From Kordia sp039026955 (GTDB lineage: Bacteria; Bacteroidota; Bacteroidia; Flavobacteriales; Flavobacteriaceae), in NCBI GenBank assembly GCA_039026955.1, contig JBCCLH010000028.1, positions 1 to 64,000 of the forward strand: a DNA stretch of 64,000 nucleotides, read 5' to 3'. A program made the position numbers and the translations under genes. Positions 8,845-17,186 of the stretch are shown here, piece after piece. Each line of letters starts with the position of its first letter. Positions within the stretch are counted from its first letter, which is position 1. The notes beneath the pieces are model-generated. The model was not told the DNA's origin and did no database searches. It saw only the letters and a list, made by a program, of their open reading frames with translations.

Positions 8845-9954
8845 ATGAAAACGCTTAACAATCATATCATTCTCACGCTCATCGCCATATTTTCTACCAA
8901 TGTGTACTTTTTAATGTGGTTTTTGATGGATGAAGCTGTGACGCAACGCAACATCGTTGCCCAGCTTTCATTTTATGAGTTTATGAGTATTACGAATGGC
9001 GCTTTGTTGATCATTTCTATTTTTTCAGTTACGTATAAAAAAATGGGAGATCAACTAATTGAAAATGGCTTTTCCAATCGGTTTCGCTTTTTCTTTAAAG
9101 TGTTACTGTCCGTATTCATCTTTGTGATGGCGAGTTTGTTGTTATTTGCGATTCATTTCATGGTAAAAACTGCGTCAACTGCCTTTGAAAATGTCCAGGA
9201 TGTCATGACAAGTCCTTATTTTACAGCGTTGGTGATTTTCTTTAGCTTTACGTCGATTCTTATGTTTTTCATCTCTAATTTGGAACGCCGCTCAGGAAAT
9301 ATTTCAACACTATTTTTTCGGTCTATGGGCGAATTTATCCAGCCGACACTGACAAAACGCGGATTTCTATTTATCGATTTGAACGATGCGACACGACTGG
9401 CAGAACAGCTCGGTAGCGAGCGATACGCAAAACTATTACGCGATTGTTTTCGATTGCTGAATGAACTTGTGTCTGTTTCCAATTTTGAAGTCTATCAATA
9501 TGTGGGAGACGAAGCTGTGATCACTTGGAAAGCCAGTCATCGAAATTCAGATTTGAAAGCCTTGCAACTTTTCAACGATTACAAAGCGTATTTGGAAGAG
9601 CATAAAACTACATTTTTACAGGAATATGGAATACAACCCACGTTTAAATGTGCGATTCACTTTGGAGAAGTTGTGGTAAGTGAAATTGGCAAAGATGTCA
9701 AACATTTAGTCTATCACGGAGATGTGCTCAATACAGCCTCTCGCCTATTATCGCAATGTCACTTTTACCATACGGATTGTATCATTTCAGCAGCGACCAT
9801 TCAACAGAAAGAAAGAATTGATAAAAAATATTATTTGAATGCGATTACCGCAAACAATTTAAAAGGTAAAGAAAAACATATTCATGCATATACCGTACAA
9901 ATCATACAAAATTCAACTATAAAAACAGAAACAAATTTTTTTAAACAAAAGTGA
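8845..9954 (+). CDS. Membrane-anchored class III nucleotide cyclase
   Basis: The protein has 369 residues. The N-terminal ~150 residues contain four likely membrane helices (near 8-30, 45-62, 85-110 and 130-145). The C-terminal half is a class III adenylate/guanylate cyclase catalytic domain: FLFIDLNDATRLAEQLG has the metal-binding Asp motif, YQYVGDEAVITW the second metal Asp, and YHGDVLNTASRLLSQC the ribose/transition-state segment. It should make a cyclic nucleotide from ATP or GTP at the inner membrane. Its final codons and TGA stop are built from the repeated block that forms operator 3. Being under the same TetR-type operator as an efflux pump is unusual. Substrate choice is not clear. 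Confidence 0.85.
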   Translation: MKTLNNHIILTLIAIFSTNVYFLMWFLMDEAVTQRNIVAQLSFYEFMSITNGALLIISIFSVTYKKMGDQLIENGFSNRFRFFFKVLLSVFIFVMASLLLFAIHFMVKTASTAFENVQDVMTSPYFTALVIFFSFTSILMFFISNLERRSGNISTLFFRSMGEFIQPTLTKRGFLFIDLNDATRLAEQLGSERYAKLLRDCFRLLNELVSVSNFEVYQYVGDEAVITWKASHRNSDLKALQLFNDYKAYLEEHKTTFLQEYGIQPTFKCAIHFGEVVVSEIGKDVKHLVYHGDVLNTASRLLSQCHFYHTDCIISAATIQQKERIDKKYYLNAITANNLKGKEKHIHAYTVQIIQNSTIKTETNFFKQK

Positions 9955-9964
9955 CTGATAGTCA
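9952..9964. promoter_or_regulatory. TetR operator 3 (TGACTGATAGTCA), overlapping a stop codon
   Basis: A palindrome with one mismatch (TGACTG/TAGTCA) begins in the TGA stop of the cyclase gene and lies 24 bases before the RND adaptor ATG. With its upstream flank it repeats a ~33-bp block also found at 8137-8167, so the whole promoter-operator block looks duplicated. Confidence 0.7.
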
Positions 9965-9988
9965 TTTTTCAATTAACAAACTATCGCT

Positions 9989-11122
9989 ATGAAAACTATT
10001 AAAAAAGTAACCGTTTACGTGCTTCTTAGCTTTTGTATCTTCTCTTGTGGAGAGAACAAAAAAGAAGAAGAAACCAAACCACAAAAAACAGAGACCGCAG
10101 TCGCGCAATCGCTAAGTTCAGTGCAGGTGATTCGCAAGTCTGATCTAGAATTGCAAATCATTCAAAATGCAAATGTGCAGAATTATCTTCCCATCACAGG
10201 ACGCGTCATTCCTAAGAATACCACACAGTTAGTCGCAGAAGTGCAAGGAAGAATTGTGCGCGGCAGTAAAGATTTTAAAGAAGGAACTTCTTTCACAAAA
10301 GGACAAACCATTTTACGCATAGACAGCGGTGAATTTGCCCTAAATCTAGAAGCAGAAAAAAGTAGATTTCTAAACGTACTCACCAGCATGATGCCCGATT
10401 TAAAAGCGGATTATCCAGACAATTACAACAACTGGCTTGCTTATGTAACAGCTTATACCACAGGAGAAAAGTTGCCTGAATTGCCAAAAACAAAATCAGC
10501 TTCAGAAAAATACTTTCTTACGTCACGACAAGTATTCAGCATGTTTTACAACATCAAAGCACAAGAAGAACGCTTGGACAAGTTTACCTTACGCGCACCA
10601 TATTCAGGTTCGGTTTCCGTGACTTTAGTGGACAATGGCGGATTGGTTTCTCCGGGACAACCGTTGGGAACATTTATCAGTGACAAAAACTATGAAATTG
10701 AATCGGCAGTCTCGCTAGAATTGGCTGCCTCTTTAAAAATTGGACAAAAAATAGCATTTAGAAGCAAAGGTTTGGACAAGACGTTTACCGCAACTGTGAT
10801 TCGCATTAATAATATTGTAGACACGAACACACAAAATATTCCAGTCTTTTTACAGGTAAAAGATGCTTCATTAAGAAGCGGAATGTATCTAGAAGGTGAA
10901 GTGCCTTCAAACACTTTTGAAAATGCTGTAAACATTCCAAACAGTGCCATTAATAGAGATAACACAGTGTATGTTTTAGAAAAAGATGTCATCAAAAAAC
11001 AAACTGTAGACATTTTAAATGCTGGAACTACAAATTCAACCGTAAATGGTCTGAAAAACGACATGCAACTCGTGTTGACCCAATTTCAGAATCCAATTTC
11101 GGGACTAAAAATTACTGAATAA
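9989..11122 (+). CDS. RND efflux periplasmic adaptor subunit (lipoprotein)
   Basis: The protein has 377 residues with a lipoprotein signal peptide (FCIFSC, Cys at 20), so it is tethered to a membrane. It has the membrane fusion protein layout: a lipoyl half (GRVIPKNTTQLVAEVQGRI, about 68-95), a helical hairpin, a second lipoyl half (LRAPYSGSVSVTLVDNGGLVSPGQPLGTF, about 198-225), then beta-barrel and membrane-proximal domains. It should join the inner-membrane RND pump to the TolC-like channel. The permease starts 1 base after its stop, and operator 3 lies just upstream. Confidence 0.93.
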   Translation: MKTIKKVTVYVLLSFCIFSCGENKKEEETKPQKTETAVAQSLSSVQVIRKSDLELQIIQNANVQNYLPITGRVIPKNTTQLVAEVQGRIVRGSKDFKEGTSFTKGQTILRIDSGEFALNLEAEKSRFLNVLTSMMPDLKADYPDNYNNWLAYVTAYTTGEKLPELPKTKSASEKYFLTSRQVFSMFYNIKAQEERLDKFTLRAPYSGSVSVTLVDNGGLVSPGQPLGTFISDKNYEIESAVSLELAASLKIGQKIAFRSKGLDKTFTATVIRINNIVDTNTQNIPVFLQVKDASLRSGMYLEGEVPSNTFENAVNIPNSAINRDNTVYVLEKDVIKKQTVDILNAGTTNSTVNGLKNDMQLVLTQFQNPISGLKITE

Positions 11123-11123
11123 G

Positions 11124-14100
11124 ATGAAAAAACTAATTACCTATTTGGCACAAAAACCAATGCTGACTGACATTTTTGTCGGACTCATCATTGTATTGGG
11201 TTTGTTGACAGTCAGCAACATGCGTTCCAACTTTTTACCGAGCGAACCTGTGAGTTTTATCAATGTAAATGTGGTCTATCGTGGCGCATCTCCACAAGAA
11301 TTGGAAGTAGATGTAGTCAATAAAATTGAAGACAATCTCGATGGATTAAAAGGTGTACGACGCGTAACTTCAACAGCTAAAGAAAGCTTTGCAAATGTAA
11401 AAGTAGAAATTTTAGACGATGCCGATCCGAACGAAGTATTGCAAGATGTGACAAATGCTGTCGACCGAATTACAACGTTTCCTGAAGCCGTGGAAAGTCC
11501 AACAATTGTAAAAGAAGAAATTCTCAATTACACCATGACAATTGCTGTTTCTGGTAGTGAAAGTGTGCGTGAATTGAAGGATTATGCCAAAAACATCAAA
11601 GATGAATTGTTGTTTTCTCCACAACTATCACAAATATTTATTTCCGGTTTTCCAGAAGAAGAAATAGAAGTCAGCTTTCGCGAAAGTGATTTGCGCGCTT
11701 ACGAAATTACCTTTGACGAAGTCAGCGCTGCGATTCAACGAGAAAACATCAAAGCTTCTGGTGGAAAACTCAAAACTGGCGATGAAAACATTTTATTGCG
11801 ATTAGACAATCGTGCATACACAGCGCAAGGACTCAAAAATATCGTCGTAAAGACCACGCCTGACGGGAAAATTATTCGTTTAAATGATGTGGCAACCATC
11901 ACCGATCGTTTTGCCGATAAGCCTGACAGAACCTTTATCAACGGCGAAAAAGCGGTGATTATCAAAGTATTCTCACGCGCTGAAGAAGACATTTTAGAAA
12001 ATGCGGAATACGTAGCTAACTATCTCGATACCTTCAACACAACTCACGAAGGCATCAATGCAACGATCATTGAAGACAAAAGCATTTCACTAAATGACGC
12101 GATTGGAACGCTACAAAACAACGCGTGGCAAGGAATTTTATTGGTATTGATCATTTTAGGATTGTTCCTAAATCCGCGCGTAGCATTTTGGGTAGCCTTT
12201 AAAATTCCAGTGGCGCTATTGGGAATGTTTATTTTATCGAATTTTTACGATCTCACCATCAATCAGGTGTCACTTTTTGGAATGATTGTCGTGTTAGGTG
12301 TCATTGTGGATGATGGTGTCGTCGTGGCGGAAAATATCTATCAAAAATATACTGATGGCGCCAGTGCGTTAACTGCTGCTGTAAAAGGAACCATAGAAGT
12401 AATTCCAGCGATTATTGCGTCTTTGGCAACAACCGCTTTGGCTTTTTCCTTATTCTTCTTTTTAGATGGACAATTGGGCGATTATTTCTCAGATATTTCA
12501 TTTGTAGTATGCGCCACACTGTTCATTGCGTTGATGGAAACTATTTTCATTCTCCCGATTCATATTGCGCGTTCGAAAGCGTTGACACCAAAAGACAAAC
12601 CGTGGAAACTCACACAAAAAACTAACAATTCGCTATTGTGGTTTCGCGATAAAATCTACACAAAAGTCATTCGCTTTTTCTTAAGAATTCCTGTAGCTGG
12701 CATTGTCTTAGTCTTACTTTTTATGATTGGAACGATTGCGGCGATGGGCGCAGGCGTAATCAAAGGAACTTTTTTTCCAACTATTGATCAGGATGTGATT
12801 ACAGCTAAAATTGAATTGCCACTAGGAACTGACGAAACTATTACAAACGAAAAACTCATCCAAATAGAAAACGCTATTTGGAAAGTCAATAAAGACTATA
12901 CCAAACAGCGTGAAGACGGCGAAAACGTCATCAAATATGCAGAACGTGTCGTTGGTCCAAATTCAGATGAGGGATTAATTAATATTTATATGATGGAAGG
13001 CGATCGACGCGGAATTCTGAGCTTTGAAATTGCAGATGCAATTCGTAACGAAGTGGGCGATATTCCAGAAGCGACCAACTTGTCGTATGGAAGTATTGCC
13101 GTGTTTGGAAAACCGGTGTCGATTGCCTTATTAGGAACGAATTTTGAAGAAGTGCGCGATGCAAAAAATATGCTGAGAAACTATCTGCAGCAGCGTGACG
13201 ATTTAAAAGATGTGACAGATACAGACAAAGTAGGCATGCCTGAATTGGAAATGCAACTGACGGAAAAAGCACGTTTTTTAGGACTTTCGGAAGGACAAGT
13301 ATTCAATCAAATTCGAAAAGGATTTTTTGGACTAGAAGCACAAAGTCTACAGCGCGGCGATGAAGAAGTGAAAGTTTGGTTACGCTATGATGAGGCAGAC
13401 AGAAAACGTTTGGAACAACTGAAAAACGCACGTTTCATCACACCAACTGGTGCCTCCTATCCTATCGGCGAAATTGCTACGTTTACCCAAAAAGAAGGTG
13501 TCCGTGAAATCAATCATCAAAATGGAATTCGTGAAGTGCGCGTGGAAGCAGATGTGGCAGACTTATTGACTTCTGTACCAGCCGTTTTAGCCGAAGCAGA
13601 AGCAACTATTTTAAAAGAGATCAAAACGAAATATCCCAACTTACGCTATACATTAGAAGGTGAAGCACGATTGAGTGGCGAAACTCAGGAAAGCAGTTCA
13701 GGACCATCTACGATTGTGTTTATTTTAATCATTGCCATTGTACTTTTTAATTACCGATCGTTTGGAAAAACCATTACCATACTTTCCATGTTGCCATTTG
13801 CCTTTGTCGGCGTGGCTTGGGGATCGTTTATTCACAATGTTCCGGTAAGTATCTTTTCTATTTTAGGAATGATTGCACTTTGGGGAATTTTGATCAATAA
13901 TGGATTGGTTTTAATTTCGACGTATAACGATTTAATCAAAACAGGAAAACAAGCCAAAGAAGCGTTGCAAGAAGCGGCAATTTCCAGATTCAGACCGATT
14001 ATTTTAACCACCATTACTACTGTTTTTGGTCTGGCACCTTTGCTATTGAATAATTCGGTAAGTGCTCAATTTTTAAAACCAACTGCCATTGCGATCGCTT

Positions 14101-14267
14101 ACGGTTTGATCTTCGGAACTATTCTAACCTTGATCTTTTTACCTTCGGTATTAACCGTGATCAATGCCATCAAATTATTTTATCATAAAAAGTTACGCGG
14201 ACGCAAACTAGCCACGGCAACTACGATTGATATTGAACTGCGCGAACAACAAAATGTTTTATCCTAA
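11124..14267 (+). CDS. RND efflux transporter permease (AcrB/MdtB-like)
   Basis: This is a 1047-residue inner-membrane pump of the hydrophobe/amphiphile exporter type. It has a signal-anchor helix, then a large periplasmic porter domain, six helices, a second porter domain and six helices. The proton-relay segment in helix 4 reads VVLGVIVDDGVVVAENIY, with both conserved Asp residues. The C-terminal GILINNGLVLISTYNDL is the matching segment of the second half. Full length and no disruption. It drives substrate export with the proton gradient, together with the adaptor upstream and TolC downstream. Regulation by the TetR protein at 7519 is predicted. The substrate is not clear from sequence. 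Confidence 0.95.
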   Translation: MKKLITYLAQKPMLTDIFVGLIIVLGLLTVSNMRSNFLPSEPVSFINVNVVYRGASPQELEVDVVNKIEDNLDGLKGVRRVTSTAKESFANVKVEILDDADPNEVLQDVTNAVDRITTFPEAVESPTIVKEEILNYTMTIAVSGSESVRELKDYAKNIKDELLFSPQLSQIFISGFPEEEIEVSFRESDLRAYEITFDEVSAAIQRENIKASGGKLKTGDENILLRLDNRAYTAQGLKNIVVKTTPDGKIIRLNDVATITDRFADKPDRTFINGEKAVIIKVFSRAEEDILENAEYVANYLDTFNTTHEGINATIIEDKSISLNDAIGTLQNNAWQGILLVLIILGLFLNPRVAFWVAFKIPVALLGMFILSNFYDLTINQVSLFGMIVVLGVIVDDGVVVAENIYQKYTDGASALTAAVKGTIEVIPAIIASLATTALAFSLFFFLDGQLGDYFSDISFVVCATLFIALMETIFILPIHIARSKALTPKDKPWKLTQKTNNSLLWFRDKIYTKVIRFFLRIPVAGIVLVLLFMIGTIAAMGAGVIKGTFFPTIDQDVITAKIELPLGTDETITNEKLIQIENAIWKVNKDYTKQREDGENVIKYAERVVGPNSDEGLINIYMMEGDRRGILSFEIADAIRNEVGDIPEATNLSYGSIAVFGKPVSIALLGTNFEEVRDAKNMLRNYLQQRDDLKDVTDTDKVGMPELEMQLTEKARFLGLSEGQVFNQIRKGFFGLEAQSLQRGDEEVKVWLRYDEADRKRLEQLKNARFITPTGASYPIGEIATFTQKEGVREINHQNGIREVRVEADVADLLTSVPAVLAEAEATILKEIKTKYPNLRYTLEGEARLSGETQESSSGPSTIVFILIIAIVLFNYRSFGKTITILSMLPFAFVGVAWGSFIHNVPVSIFSILGMIALWGILINNGLVLISTYNDLIKTGKQAKEALQEAAISRFRPIILTTITTVFGLAPLLLNNSVSAQFLKPTAIAIAYGLIFGTILTLIFLPSVLTVINAIKLFYHKKLRGRKLATATTIDIELREQQNVLS

Positions 14268-14277
14268 AAGAATTGTT

Positions 14278-15615
14278 ATGAAATTTTACACACAAATCGC
14301 ATGCATACTTTGCATGCTGAACATACAACTTGGGATTGCTCAAGAAAAGCCACAAGAAATCTTAACGCTGGAAGACGCCATTGCCTTGGGATTGCAGAAT
14401 AATACCAATTTGCAGATTGTAGCGAAAGAAACAAGTATTGCAGAAAATAACGTTTATGAAGGAAATGCAGGCTTGTTACCGACTGTAAACTTGATTGGTT
14501 CTGCAGAATATAGCAACAATCAGAATGAAACTACGATTCGTACGTTTCAACCACAACCGCCAACGATTACTTTTGATGAAAATGGTGTGGAAAACGAAAC
14601 CTATCGCGCTGTCATTCAAGCGGATTACTCCTTGCTTGGTGGTTTTGCGGGAACCTATCGTTTCAAACTGTTGCAAAACCAAAGTGCAATTGCCAGTTTG
14701 CAAGAGGAAGCGACTATCAATGCGACTGTGGTTGTGATTACGGAAATTTTCACAGAGATTGCCAAATTACAAAGTCGCGAGGAATTGATTCAGGAATCGA
14801 TTGCTATTACTCAAAAACGCTTGGATAAAATCAACGATCGGAAGCAATTTGGACAAGCGACAGGATTGGATGTGTTGCGCGCACAAACGGATTTGAACAA
14901 GGAAAAAAGTGCGCTAGACGATGTTGTGCTCGCCAAGAATAATTTGCTGAAAGATCTCAATCAATTTATCGGAAAGGAAACGACGGCTATGTATCGCGTG
15001 AATGTGAATTATTTACTTCCAGAAATGGACACATTAGAAGCGATTACGGCACAAGTTCAGTCTAATAATGTGGAGCTAAAGCTGGCGCAAGAAGGTATTT
15101 CCATTGCAAACAATCAGATTGACTTGGCAAAATCGGCGTATTTACCCAAAGTGAATTTCTTTGCCAATTATGGATATTTTGATCAACGCAACGATTTGCA
15201 GCAGCTAGCCGAAACTCAGAACCTTGGCTTTACTGTTGGTGCGAGTGTGCGTTTTAATATTTTTAATGGAAGAAAAACAAAAAAAGACATTGCCAACGCA
15301 AAGATTCAATTAGAAAGAGAGGAACTTCGGGTGAAAGATGTGGAGAGTCAACTCAACACACAAACCAATCAAACCGTGCAAACTATTGAAACTTTACAAC
15401 AACAATTAGCACGTGAAGAAGCCAATTTGACCACTTTTGAAGAAACCTTCCGCAGAACTGAAGAACGGTATTACAACGGACAAGCCACAACATTGGATTT
15501 ACGGGAAACACAAACAGCCTTACTCAATGCAAAAATTGCGATTACCGATATCAAACTCAAACTCATTGCGACTACCATACAACTACAAAGCTTGACAGGA
15601 AGTTTGAAAAAATGA
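14278..15615 (+). CDS. TolC-family outer-membrane efflux channel
   Basis: The protein has 445 residues from the ATG at 14278. That start gives a signal peptide (MKFYTQIACILCMLNIQLGIAQ) and avoids overlap with the permease. Two OEP repeats follow: the first begins ILTLEDAIALGLQNNTNLQIVAKE and the second AITAQVQSNNVELKLAQEGISIANNQIDLAKSAYLPKVNFFANYGY. Long helices give the periplasmic tunnel. It closes the tripartite pump operon (adaptor, permease, channel). A MITE-like palindrome (15638-15819) lies 22 bases beyond its stop and could end the transcript. Confidence 0.93.
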   Translation: MKFYTQIACILCMLNIQLGIAQEKPQEILTLEDAIALGLQNNTNLQIVAKETSIAENNVYEGNAGLLPTVNLIGSAEYSNNQNETTIRTFQPQPPTITFDENGVENETYRAVIQADYSLLGGFAGTYRFKLLQNQSAIASLQEEATINATVVVITEIFTEIAKLQSREELIQESIAITQKRLDKINDRKQFGQATGLDVLRAQTDLNKEKSALDDVVLAKNNLLKDLNQFIGKETTAMYRVNVNYLLPEMDTLEAITAQVQSNNVELKLAQEGISIANNQIDLAKSAYLPKVNFFANYGYFDQRNDLQQLAETQNLGFTVGASVRFNIFNGRKTKKDIANAKIQLEREELRVKDVESQLNTQTNQTVQTIETLQQQLAREEANLTTFEETFRRTEERYYNGQATTLDLRETQTALLNAKIAITDIKLKLIATTIQLQSLTGSLKK

Positions 15616-15637
15616 TATGTACAACGTATCTATTTAT

Positions 15638-15819
15638 AAAGAGGCTGTCTAAAAAGTACAGATTTCGTCAAACCGAACCATGTGCTGAACTTGATTCGGT
15701 ATCTTCGGTTTCTCATAACAGTTGATAATCAGTGTGATGAGATTCTGAAGTCTGTGCTGAATTTATTTCAGTATCAAGCTCAGAATGACGCTTGCAAAGA
15801 CTTTTTAGACAGCCTCTTT
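15638..15819. repeat. Family A inverted-repeat element, copy 1 (intact)
   Basis: A 182-bp non-coding element with perfect 20-bp terminal inverted repeats (AAAGAGGCTGTCTAAAAAGT at 15638-15657 and its complement at 15800-15819). The inside holds smaller palindromes with TTCAGCACA- and TCATTCTGAGCTTGA-like segments. Related copies lie at 21410, 35130, 53535 and 57383, and a remnant at 51540. It lies between the convergent tolC and GG-peptide genes. Confidence 0.8.
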
Positions 15820-15850
15820 ATTTTTTAAGGCATTCCTAATAATAACTAAA

Positions 15851-16033
15851 TTATCCACCAACTGGCAATTTTACGCTGCCAAATACCACTACTGGTTTTG
15901 CTGGTTCACATGTATCTTTATCTTCTTCACAATCATCAGGTTCGGTAGTTTGTCCGCCTTTGATGATATGCGTATTGACTACTGTATTTGCGTTAAGAAT
16001 AGTTTCGATGTCTTTTAATGAGATTTTTGACAT
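15851..16033 (-). CDS. Small acidic peptide with GG-type leader (putative RiPP precursor)
   Basis: The peptide has 60 residues. The N-terminal half (SKISLKDIETILNANTVVNTHIIKGG) looks like a secretion/maturation leader ending in a double glycine at 26-27. The remainder is acidic and proline-rich with two Cys at 35 and 42 (DDCEEDKDTCEP), ending in LPVGG. Its leader differs from those of the peptides at 21190, 52935 and 53276, which start MKK(R/N)xLxNLxLNK. No modifying enzyme or peptidase-transporter gene is adjacent. It may be a natural-product precursor or simply a small exported peptide. I infer the first from the leader shape. Confidence 0.55.
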   Translation of the reverse strand: MSKISLKDIETILNANTVVNTHIIKGGQTTEPDDCEEDKDTCEPAKPVVVFGSVKLPVGG

Positions 16034-16237
16034 AGTGTATCGATTTTAGAAGTTAAACAATATTTTCTTACTTAAATATACAAAACTCGCTAGATGCATT
16101 CATTGCTATTCAATACTTTAAAAGCGTAGCGTTTCCAAAAAAAGTATATTAAAAACGTTAATTTTACACAAGTTTGTTTTTTTGGTATGATGTTTTCATT
16201 ACTTTAGCCAACTTTGAAAAACAAAAAATTTAATCTA

Positions 16238-16762
16238 ATGAAAATTAAACATTTACTTTACACATTTGCGATTGTATTTTGTTCATATACAGCTACGGCA
16301 CAAACGAAAGTTGGAACAGTTAATGTAAACATTTTGGTATCTAAATTACCAGAAATTACTGGTGTTCAAAAAGGAATGAAAGCGTACGAAGAAGAATTGC
16401 AAGCCGATTTGAAAGCAAAATTAGAAGCTTATGACAAAGAAGTGAAAGATGCCAATGCTGCTTTTCCAACGCTGACTGATGAGCAGAAAAAGAAAAAGCA
16501 ACAAGAGATTTTTGAACTGGAGGGTGATATTCAGAAATTTAGACAAAATGCAGTGCAGTTGGTACAGTTAAAACAAGACGAATTGATGCGCCCGTTGTAT
16601 CAAAAAGTGAGTACTGCTGTGGCTGCCATTGCTAAGGAAGAAAAATATACACAGGTTTTTACACTAGATGGAAACGAATTGGCATATGTAGATCCGCAAT
16701 ATGATTTAACTTTAAAAACGGCTGCAAAGCTAGGTTTAAATCTCGAAGAGAAGAAACAATAA
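16238..16762 (+). CDS. OmpH/Skp-family periplasmic chaperone
   Basis: The protein has 174 residues from the ATG at 16238, where a good signal peptide begins (MKIKHLLYTFAIVFCSYTATAQ). The mature part starts TKVGTVNVNILVSKLPE, the usual OmpH/Skp beta strand, followed by a long charged coiled coil (residues ~45-125) that forms the tentacles of the trimer. Skp proteins hold unfolded outer-membrane proteins in the periplasm. It appears to be monocistronic, and a strong terminator follows 23 bases after the stop. Confidence 0.9.
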   Translation: MKIKHLLYTFAIVFCSYTATAQTKVGTVNVNILVSKLPEITGVQKGMKAYEEELQADLKAKLEAYDKEVKDANAAFPTLTDEQKKKKQQEIFELEGDIQKFRQNAVQLVQLKQDELMRPLYQKVSTAVAAIAKEEKYTQVFTLDGNELAYVDPQYDLTLKTAAKLGLNLEEKKQ

Positions 16763-16785
16763 TACATTACACATTTTTAAAGAAA

Positions 16786-16820
16786 GCCTTGTATTTATAA
16801 TAGATACAAGGCCTTTTTTG
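16786..16820 (+). terminator. Rho-independent terminator after ompH/skp
   Basis: A stem GCCTTGTAT/ATACAAGGC (16786-16794, 16804-16812) is flanked by A-run and T-run and followed by TTTTTT. Confidence 0.85.
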
Positions 16821-16883
16821 TGAAATTCTTTTTTGATCAAATTGTCTAATTTGAGGTGGATTTTACGTTTTACAAAAAATTAA

Positions 16884-16926
16884 AGGCTGTTGCCTCTCCA
16901 AAATTAGAAGGTAACAGCCTTTTTTA
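16884..16926. terminator. Second, bidirectional terminator hairpin
   Basis: Inverted repeat arms at 16884-16895 and 16909-16920 (AGGCTGTTGCCT and a one-mismatch complement) are followed by TTTTTT on the plus strand. An A/T-run lies on the other side. It lies between the convergent ompH/skp and guaB genes and could serve both. Confidence 0.7.
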
Positions 16927-16931
16927 TGTCT

Positions 16932-17180
16932 AAAACGACGTGAGTTCAATGTAACTATTTCGTTAAATAATTAATAATCAAAAACTTAAGTAAATTGTCA
17001 AATCGAGCATTATCGAAATTAAAATGCATTTTAATTGAAGATACCTAGCGAAGCTATCGAGATTCAATCGAAATTTTAGCTTTTATAGTATTCTCGACTG
17101 CGCTCGAACTGACAAGTGTCTGTTTTTAATTGAATTACAAGAAATTTAATGATTTCTTATGCCGAACTCACGTTAAAACG
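16932..17180. repeat. Family B palindromic element, copy 2 (opposite orientation)
   Basis: A ~249-bp element. The right arm ends in ...ATTTCTTATGCCGAACTCACGTTAAAACG, the complement of the left arm of copies 1, 3 and 4, so this copy is inverted relative to them. The inner segment TTCTCGACTGCGCTCGAACTGACA is shared. It ends 7 bases before the guaB stop codon, so it forms the 3' flank of guaB. Confidence 0.75.
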
Positions 17181-17186
17181 ATATTT

